Shown here piece after piece: positions 1-9,069 of a stretch of 64,000 nucleotides of DNA. The notes below the pieces were generated by a model. That model did no database searches and had not been told where the DNA came from. It saw only the letters and a list, made by a program, of their open reading frames with translations. Every line of letters begins with the position of its first letter. The stretch's first letter is position 1. The DNA is from Clostridium sp. (GTDB taxonomy: Bacteria > Bacillota > Clostridia > Lachnospirales > Lachnospiraceae). Both the position numbers and the translations under genes were made by a program. The stretch covers positions 1 to 64,000 of the forward strand of contig JAMPFS010000008.1 of NCBI GenBank assembly GCA_023664325.1. The letters run 5' to 3'.

Positions 1-71
1 AGGGAACGGTTTCCCCCGATAAAATTATTTGGGAATAACCGATGGAGGCGTTGCAATACTGAAAATCAATC

Positions 72-100
72 TTGATTTTTTGTATACAGTATGTTATATT
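72..100 (+). promoter_or_regulatory. Promoter of the MATE leader
   Basis: A TTGATT box (72-77) and a TATATT box (95-100) are separated by exactly 17 bp, as in a sigma-A promoter. Transcription would begin near 107, just ahead of the leader ORF and the attenuator that precede the MATE gene. Bases 1-71 show no recognisable gene; short open frames there end without a homologous-looking product. Confidence 0.6.
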
Positions 101-121
101 GCTATCGTTCATCGGAGGTGT

Positions 122-196
122 ATGAAAACGTATTTTCAACACCGGATAAGATGTCGCATAGGGCTTTTATCGGAGGCAGGCACAGCGTATAAGTGA
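122..196 (+). CDS. 24-residue leader peptide upstream of MATE exporter
   Basis: The ORF starts at ATG 122 behind a good ribosome binding site (CGGAGG ending at 118) and encodes a 24-residue basic peptide beginning MKTYFQHRIRCR and ending GTAYK. Its stop lies 2 nt before the left arm of an intrinsic terminator. An 11-nt segment inside it (140-150) is perfectly complementary to the right terminator arm (230-240), so ribosome position on the leader could choose between competing hairpins. That architecture is known from leader peptides of antibiotic-resistance and efflux genes, where drug-stalled ribosomes allow read-through. The inducer cannot be read from the sequence. Confidence 0.55.
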   Translation: MKTYFQHRIRCRIGLLSEAGTAYK

Positions 197-198
197 TG

Positions 199-247
199 CC
201 GGATAAGATAACTGCATTTACGCGGTCAGCTTATCCGGTGTTTTTTT
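199..247 (+). terminator. Intrinsic terminator/attenuator before MATE gene
   Basis: CCGGATAAG at 199-207 pairs perfectly with CTTATCCGG at 230-238 and is followed by seven T residues (241-247). It sits between the leader ORF and the MATE start, so it must be bypassed for exporter expression. The upstream copy CACCGGATAAG (140-150) can pair with the same right arm, which gives an alternative structure. Confidence 0.75.
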
Positions 248-259
248 ATGGAGGACATT

Positions 260-1618
260 ATGGAAAACACACAAAATTTTACAGAAGGCCGGATTTTTGC
301 GCCATTGATACATTTTGCGCTGCCGGTGCTGTTGGCATTGTTTTTGCAGACTATGTATGGTGCGTGTGATTTGCTGATTGTAGGACAGTTTGGCGGTGAC
401 CATGCAGATGTCTTTGTATCAGCAGTTTCTACCGGAAGCCAGATTATGCAGACACTTACTTTAGTGATTACAGGACTTGCTATGGGATTGACTGTTTTTG
501 TTGGAACCAAAATCGGTGCAGGTCTTAAAGAAGAAGCCGGCAAGATTATCGGCAGCGGAATCTGGCTGTTCGGTGTTATTGCCATAGCGCTTACAGTGAT
601 AATGATAGCCGCTGCGCCTGTTCTGGCAGATATGATGCATGCCCCAAAGGAAGCTTATAGGGAAACCGTTACATATATTATCATTTGTTCTGCCGGTACA
701 GTATTTATTGTTGCCTATAATTTAGTGGGAAGCATTTTCAGGGGAATCGGCGATTCAAAAGTACCGCTTCTCACGGTATCTATTGCATGTGTCCTGAATA
801 TCGCCGGTGATTTGATTTTTGTAGCCATTTTTCATATGGGTGAAGCTGGTGCGGCAATCGCCACTGTGTCAGCACAGGCAGTAAGTGTATTGATTTCGCT
901 GGCTATTGTCCGAAAACGAAAATTGCCTTTTGTCTTTTCCTTAAAAGATATACGTGGAAAAGGTATTTATATCCGAAAAATTCTAACTCTTGGCATTCCC
1001 ATTGCGCTTCAGGATTTGCTGGCAAGTATTTCTTTCCTTGTAATTTTGGCTATTATGAACGGCTTGGGACTGATTGTTTCGGCAGGCGTTGGCGTAGCAG
1101 AGAAAATGTGCGGTTTCCTGATGCTGGTTGCTTCCGCCTATATGCAGTCCATGTCCGCTTTTGTCGCACAAAATATCGGGGCAGGGAAACCGGAGCGGGC
1201 AAGAAAAGCTTTGTGGTGCGGAATTGCTTCCTCTTTGGCAGTTGGGATTGTGATGTTCCTGTTTACATTTTTCCGAGGTGATCTGCTGGCGGGAATTTTT
1301 GCCAAAGATACAGCCATTATTTTGGCGGCTGCGGAATATTTGAAAGCATATGCAATTGATTGTGTGTTTACAGCATTCTTATTTTGCTTTATTGGTTATT
1401 TCAATGGGTGCGGCAAAACAACCTTTGTTATGCTTCAAGGAACTATTTGTGCCTTTGGTGTGCGAATGCCGATCACCTGGCTTATGAGCAAACAGAATCC
1501 AGTATCTTTGTTTCACATCGGGCTTGCGATACCTGCATCAACAATCATACAGATTACGTTGTGTGGAATTTACTTTGGCGTAATGCTTCGCAAAGAAAAG
1601 CGGGATAAGCAGATGTAA
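260..1618 (+). CDS. MATE family multidrug/cation antiporter
   Basis: A 452-residue integral membrane protein with about 12 hydrophobic helices in two related halves, the usual size of MATE (NorM/DinF-like) exporters that expel cationic compounds using Na+ or H+ gradients. Typical segments are an N-terminal LIHFALPVLLALFLQTMYG helix and an FRGIGDSKVP loop after helix 4. The ATG at 260 is preferred over 248 because GGAGG (250-254) is correctly spaced only for 260. It is preceded by a leader ORF and an attenuator, which suggests drug- or translation-responsive control. The substrate is unknown. Confidence 0.9.
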   Translation: MENTQNFTEGRIFAPLIHFALPVLLALFLQTMYGACDLLIVGQFGGDHADVFVSAVSTGSQIMQTLTLVITGLAMGLTVFVGTKIGAGLKEEAGKIIGSGIWLFGVIAIALTVIMIAAAPVLADMMHAPKEAYRETVTYIIICSAGTVFIVAYNLVGSIFRGIGDSKVPLLTVSIACVLNIAGDLIFVAIFHMGEAGAAIATVSAQAVSVLISLAIVRKRKLPFVFSLKDIRGKGIYIRKILTLGIPIALQDLLASISFLVILAIMNGLGLIVSAGVGVAEKMCGFLMLVASAYMQSMSAFVAQNIGAGKPERARKALWCGIASSLAVGIVMFLFTFFRGDLLAGIFAKDTAIILAAAEYLKAYAIDCVFTAFLFCFIGYFNGCGKTTFVMLQGTICAFGVRMPITWLMSKQNPVSLFHIGLAIPASTIIQITLCGIYFGVMLRKEKRDKQM

Positions 1619-1675
1619 ATGGGGGTATCCTATTTTAACTTGTCCTCCACGTTTCGGGTACTCTTATCAGAAAAA

Positions 1676-1725
1676 GAGCAGAATCTGATAAAGATTTAAG
1701 AAAATCTTTTCATCAAATTCTGCTC
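1676..1725 (-). terminator. Terminator of the leftward ABC operon
   Basis: GAGCAGAAT at 1676-1684 pairs with ATTCTGCTC at 1717-1725, and most of the interior also pairs. Read on the minus strand the stem is followed by a CTTTTTC run, so it terminates the leftward operon that ends at 1875. It may also stop transcription from the MATE side. The rest of 1619-1874 shows no gene. Confidence 0.65.
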
Positions 1726-1874
1726 CGGCTTATCTCTTATTTGGATAGCTCCTGTACAAGCAAAATACTTATTACTGAAATGCTACATATAAAATAGTGG
1801 TGCATATCTAGTGTATCGACAAATCAAATCTACTTATTCACAAATGTTCCAAACAGTACAATATATCATGGCAA

Positions 1875-3035
1875 TCACCCCCAAAAAAGCCACATTGCCA
1901 AAAAAATACCTAACCCAATCAGACTGCTTCTCCCAGTCAACATCAACCACACATTTATAAATATCCTCTTACTTGCCTTTTTTAAATGGAATAAATCCTG
2001 CAGCCAACATATAAACTCCACATGTTCAGATTTCCACAGACATTGCTGATAATAAAAAATTGTATATCCTGTCAAAACAAAAATAATACCAATCGCAATC
2101 TGACTTTTTATCCTCAAAGCGGACATGTTCCAACTCTGTACCCTTTGCTGAAGTTCTTCGGATACCTGAATTTCCACACCCATTTGCGCAAATTGTTTTA
2201 AAATTCTATCTAACCGCTTTCCACTTTTTAATAGAATAAGAACATTCTGATTTTCCCCATCCCCATGAATTGTTGCCTCTGGTTGTATAACTGCCATATC
2301 CTCTGACAAAACATTCGTATTTTTCTCCAATTTGCTGATGGCAATTTGATTATCTCCTATGATTGACTCCTCCATACTAAAAGACATCAGTTTATCAAAC
2401 TCTTTCTGTGTGGTATATATACAGCAATTATCTTCATTCTCAAAAAACATGAAATCAGATTGTTCCTCTGGCGCAGAACGATTCCTATTTGCACTTTTTA
2501 TAATCCCACAGATTCTTGCTGCATCCCGCTTGCCATCTATATCAACAGTAGTCATGATGTAATTCTCTAAAGAATCTACTTCTATCGTTTCTCCCTTGTC
2601 ATTTTTCAATTTGAGAAATACACCCTCGTCCAATAAAATATATGGCATTTCATTACCCACTGGAACCGCCATGACATCTCCATATCTCAAACTCAAATAT
2701 TCTCTTTCCAGACCATAAATGGTGAACTCACCAAAAAATTCTCCCAGTTTAAGAGTAATTAACCCTTCCTGGTAAGCCGTCACAGACTCTACTTCTTTTA
2801 CCTGTGCTGACAAAACAGAAGCATCCACAGTTCCCATATCACTGCTAAAAACGGCAACCCCTGTTTTTTGTTCCTCTGACAGCCTCACAAAACTTTGAAT
2901 ACCGAGTAAACTGCTGGAAAAACCAAAAGCAAGTAACAACATAGGAATCATTGCCTTCTTTCGTTTTAAAATCAACCTGCTGACCTTTCTTCTATTTTCA
3001 GTGGATATGGTTCTACAAACCATCTTATTTTTCAC
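1875..3035 (-). CDS. FtsX-like membrane protein, last gene of ABC operon
   Basis: A 386-residue protein with a basic N-terminus, a first membrane helix at about 29-48, a long extracytoplasmic region (about 50-310) and two further hydrophobic segments near 312-332 and 362-385. This resembles MacB/FtsX-type permeases, which normally have three C-terminal helices, so the C-terminal membrane part is short. GTG at 3035 follows a usable AAGGAAGG site; an ATG at 3023 is an alternative. It is the last gene of the operon with two ABC ATPases. It may be a partner of that transporter, but its substrate and activity are not evident. Confidence 0.5.
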   Translation of the reverse strand: MKNKMVCRTISTENRRKVSRLILKRKKAMIPMLLLAFGFSSSLLGIQSFVRLSEEQKTGVAVFSSDMGTVDASVLSAQVKEVESVTAYQEGLITLKLGEFFGEFTIYGLEREYLSLRYGDVMAVPVGNEMPYILLDEGVFLKLKNDKGETIEVDSLENYIMTTVDIDGKRDAARICGIIKSANRNRSAPEEQSDFMFFENEDNCCIYTTQKEFDKLMSFSMEESIIGDNQIAISKLEKNTNVLSEDMAVIQPEATIHGDGENQNVLILLKSGKRLDRILKQFAQMGVEIQVSEELQQRVQSWNMSALRIKSQIAIGIIFVLTGYTIFYYQQCLWKSEHVEFICWLQDLFHLKKASKRIFINVWLMLTGRSSLIGLGIFLAMWLFWG

Positions 3036-3048
3036 ATAACCACCTTCC

Positions 3049-4647
3049 TTACAGATCCTCCTGTTCCTCCTGTATCTGTACCCTTGTCTTTCTAAAATGC
3101 ACCCCTGAAGCCACTAACACTCCAATTACAGCAAAAATAATTACGGAAATAACACCAACCATCAGTTGGTCTCCAATACTCTTCTCTTTCTTTGTTGTCT
3201 CATCCTTAATGCTTGTAATTTCCAGTGGCAGAATCTTTGTATAATATTCTTTTTCTTCCGTATAGCTATTGCCCTCTGCATCCTCATAAGTCATTATGAT
3301 TTTTCCATGTGCATCTCCATAACGGTCTGCATCCTGTTTCGCTTCTGGATTCACCATTCCCGCAAACAGTACCAGTTCACCATTTCCAGCAGTTCCTGCC
3401 TCCAGATTGCCGATAAATAGACTTTGGGAAGCACTTAATCCGGTTCCTTCCACGTTACACCGCACATTGTAAATCATACTCCGCCCCAAATTCATAGCCT
3501 GTACTGGAATGGATACACTATCTCCTGCGTTTACTTCAGAGACCATTTCACCTGTCTCAAATTCAACCCGCATCTTTTGATAAACCTGAAAATTAAACTC
3601 TCCCTCCGATGTAAACGAAGATGCCTCCGGATTATCATAAGAAAACGAGAGCTTTACCTTGTATTTCCCCTCTGGAACACTTTCATCTGCTATAAACTTT
3701 AACGGTAGTTCCATCGTTTCCTCTGCTCCTAACTTATCGAAATAAAAAACGTTACTGTCACTTTCCAGAGAAATACCCGCTGTTTCACAGGATACCGTTA
3801 TCGTAATATTTTGTATGTACTTCACTTTATTTGTATTTTTCAGTGTCACTGCCGCAGTAAAATCTGAGCCGGACAAAATCTTATCTGTAGATAATTTACT
3901 CTTTATCACAATCAATTTCGGTTCTGATGTAGGCTTTGTTTCCACCTCCCCTGTTGTAACCCCGCTGTCTGAAGACTCTCTCCCATCTGTAATTGTAACA
4001 TACACTGGAAAATCCTGTTGTATTTCCCCTCCATCTTCTGAATAAGATACCTTTATTACCACCGGATATATTCCATTCAGGCGGTCATCCGTTAATCCAA
4101 GTGTAAATTTTATCAAAAAGACTTCCTTTTCTTTTTGGGAAGAATTTACCTTTTCCCTGCTCCTCTTAACTGTCTTTGAATAATTTTTATATAGAAAAGG
4201 AGAATTGTCCACTGACCCAAGATCTAACGATGCCTGAATACTGCTTACCTCAGATGCCTTTTCAAAGTACAGGGGTAAAACAATTTCTACCTTGTCTTTG
4301 GAAACCACAGGTGAATAGCCCTTCTTGTATGCCGCTTTCATACCCGAATAAAGGTTTGTATTGTCAAGAAGCAAAGGGTTCGAACTGACCGTATCATTCT
4401 GAGAGGTTCCACCCTGTCCTGTTTCCGCAGAGTCTGCTCCTATCTCTGCTGTTTTTTCTTCCGTGTAAGAACTTTCCGTATCCGCAGACTTTCCACTTTC
4501 CACAGGCATTTCCTCTCTTGCAGCTACATCAGCCTCCCTGTAAATTTCCTGTGCTATTACCAACATAGAATCTCCGCACATGACAAGCACACACACCATA
4601 ACCAATATTTCAAACCAGCATTTCGTTACTTTTTTCAAAACATTCAC
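3049..4647 (-). CDS. Secreted, C-terminally anchored NEW3-like protein
   Basis: A 532-residue protein with an N-terminal signal/anchor segment, an acidic Ser/Thr-rich linker (about 40-95), several beta-rich repeats of the kind seen in NPCBM-associated NEW3/COG1361 proteins, and a C-terminal membrane helix (about 490-515) with a charged cytoplasmic tail. The large extracellular region suggests binding or sensing at the cell surface. The start overlaps the end of the upstream degenerate ATPase gene by 38 nt, so the two are translationally linked. The ligand is unknown. Confidence 0.55.
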   Translation of the reverse strand: MNVLKKVTKCWFEILVMVCVLVMCGDSMLVIAQEIYREADVAAREEMPVESGKSADTESSYTEEKTAEIGADSAETGQGGTSQNDTVSSNPLLLDNTNLYSGMKAAYKKGYSPVVSKDKVEIVLPLYFEKASEVSSIQASLDLGSVDNSPFLYKNYSKTVKRSREKVNSSQKEKEVFLIKFTLGLTDDRLNGIYPVVIKVSYSEDGGEIQQDFPVYVTITDGRESSDSGVTTGEVETKPTSEPKLIVIKSKLSTDKILSGSDFTAAVTLKNTNKVKYIQNITITVSCETAGISLESDSNVFYFDKLGAEETMELPLKFIADESVPEGKYKVKLSFSYDNPEASSFTSEGEFNFQVYQKMRVEFETGEMVSEVNAGDSVSIPVQAMNLGRSMIYNVRCNVEGTGLSASQSLFIGNLEAGTAGNGELVLFAGMVNPEAKQDADRYGDAHGKIIMTYEDAEGNSYTEEKEYYTKILPLEITSIKDETTKKEKSIGDQLMVGVISVIIFAVIGVLVASGVHFRKTRVQIQEEQEDL

Positions 4648-5293
4648 CTCTTTTTAACTCTGTCAGTACTCCATGTTCCAATTTATATATTTGTGACAGC
4701 CAATCTGACCTTTTAAAATACATTTCCTCTGATTCCATGTACCGAATATCCGAAAAACTGATAAAAGAAACTGTTCTCGTATCCAGCCGTTTCCTTACAT
4801 ACTCCCAAAATTGTTCTCTTTCCTCATCCGGCATATACTTCCAACATGCCCCCATAAGTATAATATCAGGTTTTTGTACTTCTGCCATTGCTAACTGTAA
4901 CCTGCACTGTTCACCTGTTCGTAAATGCTCCCCTTTATATTCCCGTTGTTCCCAAAGTTCATGTTCCTTTAGAAAAGATGCCATATCTTTCTTTCCCCAT
5001 GTTTTTCCGGCAGTTTCCATTGCCAGATACAGATAATCTTTAACCGATAATCCTTCTAACAGGGGAAATCCCTCTCGGATTACTGCCAATTTTCCCCTTA
5101 CCTTAACCGTACCTTCCTGTGGAAAACTGTATCCGGCAATTATGTCAAATAATTCCTTACAGCCACTGCCGTCATTTCCCATAACGAGTACCCGGCTCCC
5201 CTGCAGCACCGACCAGTTTAGGCGGTTAAAATATGTTTTTTCTGCCGGATTCCAAACAGTTACCTGATTTAATTGCACACATTCCGAATACAT
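4610..5293 (-). CDS. Degenerate ABC ATPase
   Basis: A 227-residue protein with the overall layout of an ABC nucleotide-binding domain but damaged motifs. The Walker A region reads GNDGSGCKE instead of GxxGxGKS/T, the signature region reads LRTGEQ instead of LSGGQ, and the Walker B region lacks the Asp-Glu pair (IILMGACW). It is the neighbour of an intact ABC ATPase and overlaps it. By analogy with asymmetric ABC transporters it could be a non-catalytic partner subunit, but this is inference. Confidence 0.65.
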   Translation of the reverse strand: MYSECVQLNQVTVWNPAEKTYFNRLNWSVLQGSRVLVMGNDGSGCKELFDIIAGYSFPQEGTVKVRGKLAVIREGFPLLEGLSVKDYLYLAMETAGKTWGKKDMASFLKEHELWEQREYKGEHLRTGEQCRLQLAMAEVQKPDIILMGACWKYMPDEEREQFWEYVRKRLDTRTVSFISFSDIRYMESEEMYFKRSDWLSQIYKLEHGVLTELKRGECFEKSNEMLV

Positions 5294-5922
5294 TTCATCA
5301 CTCCCGCATCCATTTCATATACTACATCACACAATGTATCTATATCGTGCTGACTGTGGCTGGATAAAAGAATCGTCTTGTTGCGAGACTTCAAATTCTG
5401 AATCAACTCATGCATTTGGGCAACACCCCTTTTATCCAGTCCATTAAATGGTTCATCTAAAATAAGAATTGCCGGATCCTCCATAATTGCCTGGGCAATA
5501 CCCAAACGCTGCCTCATACCAAGGGAATATTTTGCCACCGGTTTTTTTAAATTCGGATCCAATCCTACTGTATGAAGTACCTCATGTATCGTATCTTTCC
5601 CAATCATCCCCCTAAGATCCGCTAACAATTCCAGATTTTTCATTCCAGTTAAATTCGGTAAAAATCCCGGTGTTTCTATGATAATCCCAATGTTCTCAGG
5701 AAAATCCACATCCTTTCCAATCCGCTTGTAATTGACTTCCACCACACCACTTGTCGGAATCAGGAAACCACATATGCACTTCATCAGAACCGTCTTACCA
5801 CTCCCATTATTTCCAACAATGCCATAAATGAGTCCTTCATCAAATTCGCAGGATATGTCCTTTAATATCTGCTCCTCCCCAAATGATACCGATAGTTTGT
5901 CTATTTTAATCACTGAACGCAA
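5269..5922 (-). CDS. ABC transporter ATP-binding protein
   Basis: A 217-residue ATPase with intact Walker A (GNNGSGKT), signature (SLGMRQR), Walker B (ILILDEP) and switch histidine (LLSSHSQHD). It should energise the two membrane proteins encoded just upstream. The first codon appears to be TTG at 5922, preceded by GAGAGGT; an in-frame GTG at 5913 is possible. The C-terminus overlaps the start of the degenerate ATPase. The substrate is unknown; adjacent lipoprotein and surface genes suggest export of, or defence against, a peptide-like compound. Confidence 0.85.
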   Translation of the reverse strand: MRSVIKIDKLSVSFGEEQILKDISCEFDEGLIYGIVGNNGSGKTVLMKCICGFLIPTSGVVEVNYKRIGKDVDFPENIGIIIETPGFLPNLTGMKNLELLADLRGMIGKDTIHEVLHTVGLDPNLKKPVAKYSLGMRQRLGIAQAIMEDPAILILDEPFNGLDKRGVAQMHELIQNLKSRNKTILLSSHSQHDIDTLCDVVYEMDAGVMKCIRNVCN

Positions 5923-5927
5923 TTTTT

Positions 5928-6827
5928 CTACCTCTCTGTTCCCATGAAATTATAATTGTATTGTCTCATGCACCACATTGCAAAAAACAGCAAAACCGTT
6001 AATGTTACCAAAAAAATACCATATGTCTGCCACAACTTTGGCAGCCGGTCATACCCGAAATTATGCATGGAAAATGTTGCCTGATTCAGCGGAGAAAGCC
6101 AGCCTAAATACAGCCTTGCCTCATAGTATGCCTCCTCCGGCAGATTTAGAATCTTTTGAAGCTGATCGGGATTTAACAGCATACCATACAAATTGAAAAC
6201 GATCCCCGCTGCAAATCCTGCCACATGTCCCTTCCAAAGGGAGAACACCATCATAAGAAATACCATAACCAGTGTATAGAGAACCATTAACAAAAAAATA
6301 TGTGCCATACATTGAAACGGTCGGCTCATTTCCAATGTCTTTACCTCCACTGGCATTGACATGGCATCACCCTCCCTAGAATAAGCTAGAACCGCTGCTG
6401 TCTTGCTCCATGTATTTTTCGGAAATGAATATTTCGCACTCAATATACAGGTGGATATTAGAATAAAGCTTAAATACACCATCGTTGAAAACACAATATA
6501 TAAAAACTGTCCAAACATCCAACTTTTTCGGTTCTGTCTTACCAGAAAAAATGGAGTTGCCCTTGTAACAAACGGCATATCCGAATAGAGCAACATCAGT
6601 AAAAGAGATGACAACAAAATTGATTTGCTGTCTCCAAAAGACCAGATAAATGCTTCCACCATCTGCAAAGACATATCATGTTCTGCAGCAAAACGGACAA
6701 TTTGATCTGTCAGCAGAAAACACAAAATAAATGCCATGACAAATACAGCAATAATCCTTATATTTCCTCTCCATGTTTTAACATTATAACTTGCGGTTTT
6801 TAAAGCTTTGCATATATCCTTATACAT
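5928..6827 (-). CDS. ABC-2-like membrane permease subunit
   Basis: A 299-residue protein with about six hydrophobic helices and an extracellular loop between the second and third pairs, consistent with an ABC-2 type permease. ATG 6827 is chosen because an AAAGGA site precedes it; the upstream in-frame TTG at 6848 would place the site inside the coding region. It is immediately followed by the intact ATPase gene and preceded by another membrane subunit gene, so these probably form one transporter. Confidence 0.6.
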   Translation of the reverse strand: MYKDICKALKTASYNVKTWRGNIRIIAVFVMAFILCFLLTDQIVRFAAEHDMSLQMVEAFIWSFGDSKSILLSSLLLMLLYSDMPFVTRATPFFLVRQNRKSWMFGQFLYIVFSTMVYLSFILISTCILSAKYSFPKNTWSKTAAVLAYSREGDAMSMPVEVKTLEMSRPFQCMAHIFLLMVLYTLVMVFLMMVFSLWKGHVAGFAAGIVFNLYGMLLNPDQLQKILNLPEEAYYEARLYLGWLSPLNQATFSMHNFGYDRLPKLWQTYGIFLVTLTVLLFFAMWCMRQYNYNFMGTER

Positions 6828-7575
6828 TTTGAAGAATCCTTTCCCCAATCCGGTAAAATATGCACCCTGTCACATACACTAGCAATAACAGCCACAGACA
6901 AAGGCTCCATTGCTCAAGCGGCCATTGCTGCTTTGCTGCAATCCATTCTCTCGGATACAGAATGTGAACCCACGAAAAATATCTTTCATAAAAAATAATC
7001 AATAGATAATATATCATGAACGGTGACAACCATGCCATCAAGCGGCTGTCAAGCTTAGATGATACCAAAAGTCCCACCTCCGCCCACAGAGAACCGTTCA
7101 AAAAATACCGAAATAACAGTTGGATACAGCACACCAGATTTTCTTTTACTGTCTCTTGTTCCAAAATCCCCATTTCTAGTCTTCCAAATAAAAAGAAAGA
7201 AAGACCAAAGAAAAACAATGCCCCGAGCGCCAGTGTGACTCCCCCGGCACATGCAACTGCGGTTGCTTTCGAACATAAATACTCTTGTTTTTCAATACGT
7301 CCAGCAATATTCTTAATCATTCCAGATTTCCACTCGTCCACAAAAGCAGAGGAAAACGGCAATACAGCAAATACGGGCAGAGCAAACTGCACCCCCTCCT
7401 GTTGTAACGTTTTGATAACAAATTCCAGTGTCCACCCTGATTGCAGAGGTTCGGTCTGTTTCGCTATTGCCACAATGGAATCAAAACCTGTAACAAACAA
7501 AATACTGACTAGGATCAATGGATAAACCCATATTGTATAAACAGAAAATGCCCGTTGCCGGTCAAACTTTAACAT
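6820..7575 (-). CDS. Membrane permease subunit of ABC operon
   Basis: A 251-residue polytopic protein with about six hydrophobic segments. The ATG at 7575 follows AGAGGTAAGGG; a TTG further upstream (7593) is less likely. It overlaps the next permease gene by 8 nt, indicating co-translation. It probably forms the membrane part of the transporter together with the following gene, but no subfamily could be named. Confidence 0.55.
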   Translation of the reverse strand: MLKFDRQRAFSVYTIWVYPLILVSILFVTGFDSIVAIAKQTEPLQSGWTLEFVIKTLQQEGVQFALPVFAVLPFSSAFVDEWKSGMIKNIAGRIEKQEYLCSKATAVACAGGVTLALGALFFFGLSFFLFGRLEMGILEQETVKENLVCCIQLLFRYFLNGSLWAEVGLLVSSKLDSRLMAWLSPFMIYYLLIIFYERYFSWVHILYPREWIAAKQQWPLEQWSLCLWLLLLVYVTGCIFYRIGERILQNV

Positions 7576-7589
7576 ACCCTTACCTCTAC

Positions 7590-8939
7590 TCAATATCCAA
7601 GCGTTGGATTAATTACGCTTCCATCAACTGCATTAATGACAATATAAGACTCCACATCACCTGTCAGAGAACTGCTTCCGCAAAACGTACATCCCTTGAA
7701 AATCCATGCCGGCACCATGCGGTATTCATCCGTACTGTCTTTTACCTTAATGCGGAACATTCCTTCCTCAATATCGGTAATTTCTATCGACATCTCCTTT
7801 TGAAAATATTCATCATTTTCATCCATCCAGCCATTTTCTACATATGTATTTTTCGAATATTGGGACTGCATCTGGCTTTTGAATTTTTCATAAACTTCAT
7901 CAAATGACAGAGTTTTTACATTTTCATTTTCTACTTCCACAATATCCATCAGTGAATCTAATGCTATGTGATTGATTTCTCCGTTAAATATACCTATATC
8001 CAGACTTTCATAATACATATTTGCTGCATATAAATCATCAGATCTTAAATCAATATTGTATCCTGTTAATACGGGAATGCCCTCATAACATCGAGTATAA
8101 ATAAATTCATAGCCATCTTCATATAATTCTTTTGTTTCCACCTTTGTCCAATCTTTGAGATTTAACTGTTCCCTTATCTCCTCCGCTAATACAAACGCTT
8201 CCTCTTCTGACTGTTTCTTTCCATGAACCTTTTGTTCACCATGGTCATTGTCGAAAAACAATGAATATATACAGTAATCTTCATTTCGGTTGATAGCAGA
8301 AAGGCGTTTTTGCCGTCCATCCTGATATGCTGTTTCGGCATGAAAATGCATGCCCTTCAAATCATCATCATCTGGATTTACAGTGGATGTCTCGTCCAGA
8401 TAATATTCCCCTGGCTGAAATGCATAATCCGTTTTTTTTCGTTCTTCATCCTCCGATGCATTTTCATAGGCAGTTTCCAGATTTGCAATTGCTTCCTTTC
8501 TCCCTGCAATCACATCCTCATCTCCTTCTTCCTCTGCTTCAGCCAGCCATTGTTTCCATTGCAACAGTTCTTCTTCCAGCTCTTTTTTGGATTTTGGTGC
8601 ACTCGAATCATATACTTCCTCCCCGGCAAAAAGCACATCCCCCCACTGCTTCAAATCCTCCGGTGTAATTTCATGGGGTATCGTCTTTACAACCGAGACT
8701 TTTCCGTCAACTGGGGTTACTTCAGCATTCACTTTTACCTTTACATCACCAGTCGCAACCACAAATTCGTCTGTCTTTTTATCTACCACTTCCTGTTTTT
8801 TGTCGTCTTCTGCCTGTTCCGTAATCTTCTGTTCCAACTTGTCCTCATTTTTATTTACAACAATATCCGTTTCAGGACTTTCTTTGCATCCGGTAAGCAA
8901 TGCCAGCAGGATAATGACAAATAATGCTCTTTTACCCAT
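7590..8939 (-). CDS. Lipoprotein, first gene of ABC operon
   Basis: A 449-residue secreted protein with a short signal peptide and lipobox LLTGC, followed by a charged Lys/Glu-rich linker, so it should be lipid-anchored on the outside of the membrane. ATG 8939 is preceded by GGAGGAAGG, whereas the longer frame to 8969 lacks a site. The C-terminal half resembles the PepSY/YycI-like style of extracellular regulators only loosely, and I do not assign a domain. As first gene of the transporter operon it could capture substrate or sense stress. Confidence 0.6.
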   Translation of the reverse strand: MGKRALFVIILLALLTGCKESPETDIVVNKNEDKLEQKITEQAEDDKKQEVVDKKTDEFVVATGDVKVKVNAEVTPVDGKVSVVKTIPHEITPEDLKQWGDVLFAGEEVYDSSAPKSKKELEEELLQWKQWLAEAEEEGDEDVIAGRKEAIANLETAYENASEDEERKKTDYAFQPGEYYLDETSTVNPDDDDLKGMHFHAETAYQDGRQKRLSAINRNEDYCIYSLFFDNDHGEQKVHGKKQSEEEAFVLAEEIREQLNLKDWTKVETKELYEDGYEFIYTRCYEGIPVLTGYNIDLRSDDLYAANMYYESLDIGIFNGEINHIALDSLMDIVEVENENVKTLSFDEVYEKFKSQMQSQYSKNTYVENGWMDENDEYFQKEMSIEITDIEEGMFRIKVKDSTDEYRMVPAWIFKGCTFCGSSSLTGDVESYIVINAVDGSVINPTLGY

Positions 8940-8978
8940 GTATCCTTCCTCCATAACAAAATCTAACACGTTAAACTT

Positions 8979-9008
8979 ATCATACCATATATATACATTT
9001 CATGACAA
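8979..9008 (-). promoter_or_regulatory. Promoter of the ABC operon
   Basis: On the minus strand TTGTCA (9003-9008) and TATGAT (8979-8984) are 18 bp apart, with a TG extended -10 element. Transcription would start about 30 nt upstream of the lipoprotein start at 8939. Confidence 0.6.
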
Positions 9009-9069
9009 CAATTTACAAAATTATTAAGATAATTTTATGAAAATCACTATGCCGAATTGGTTTTGAGAA

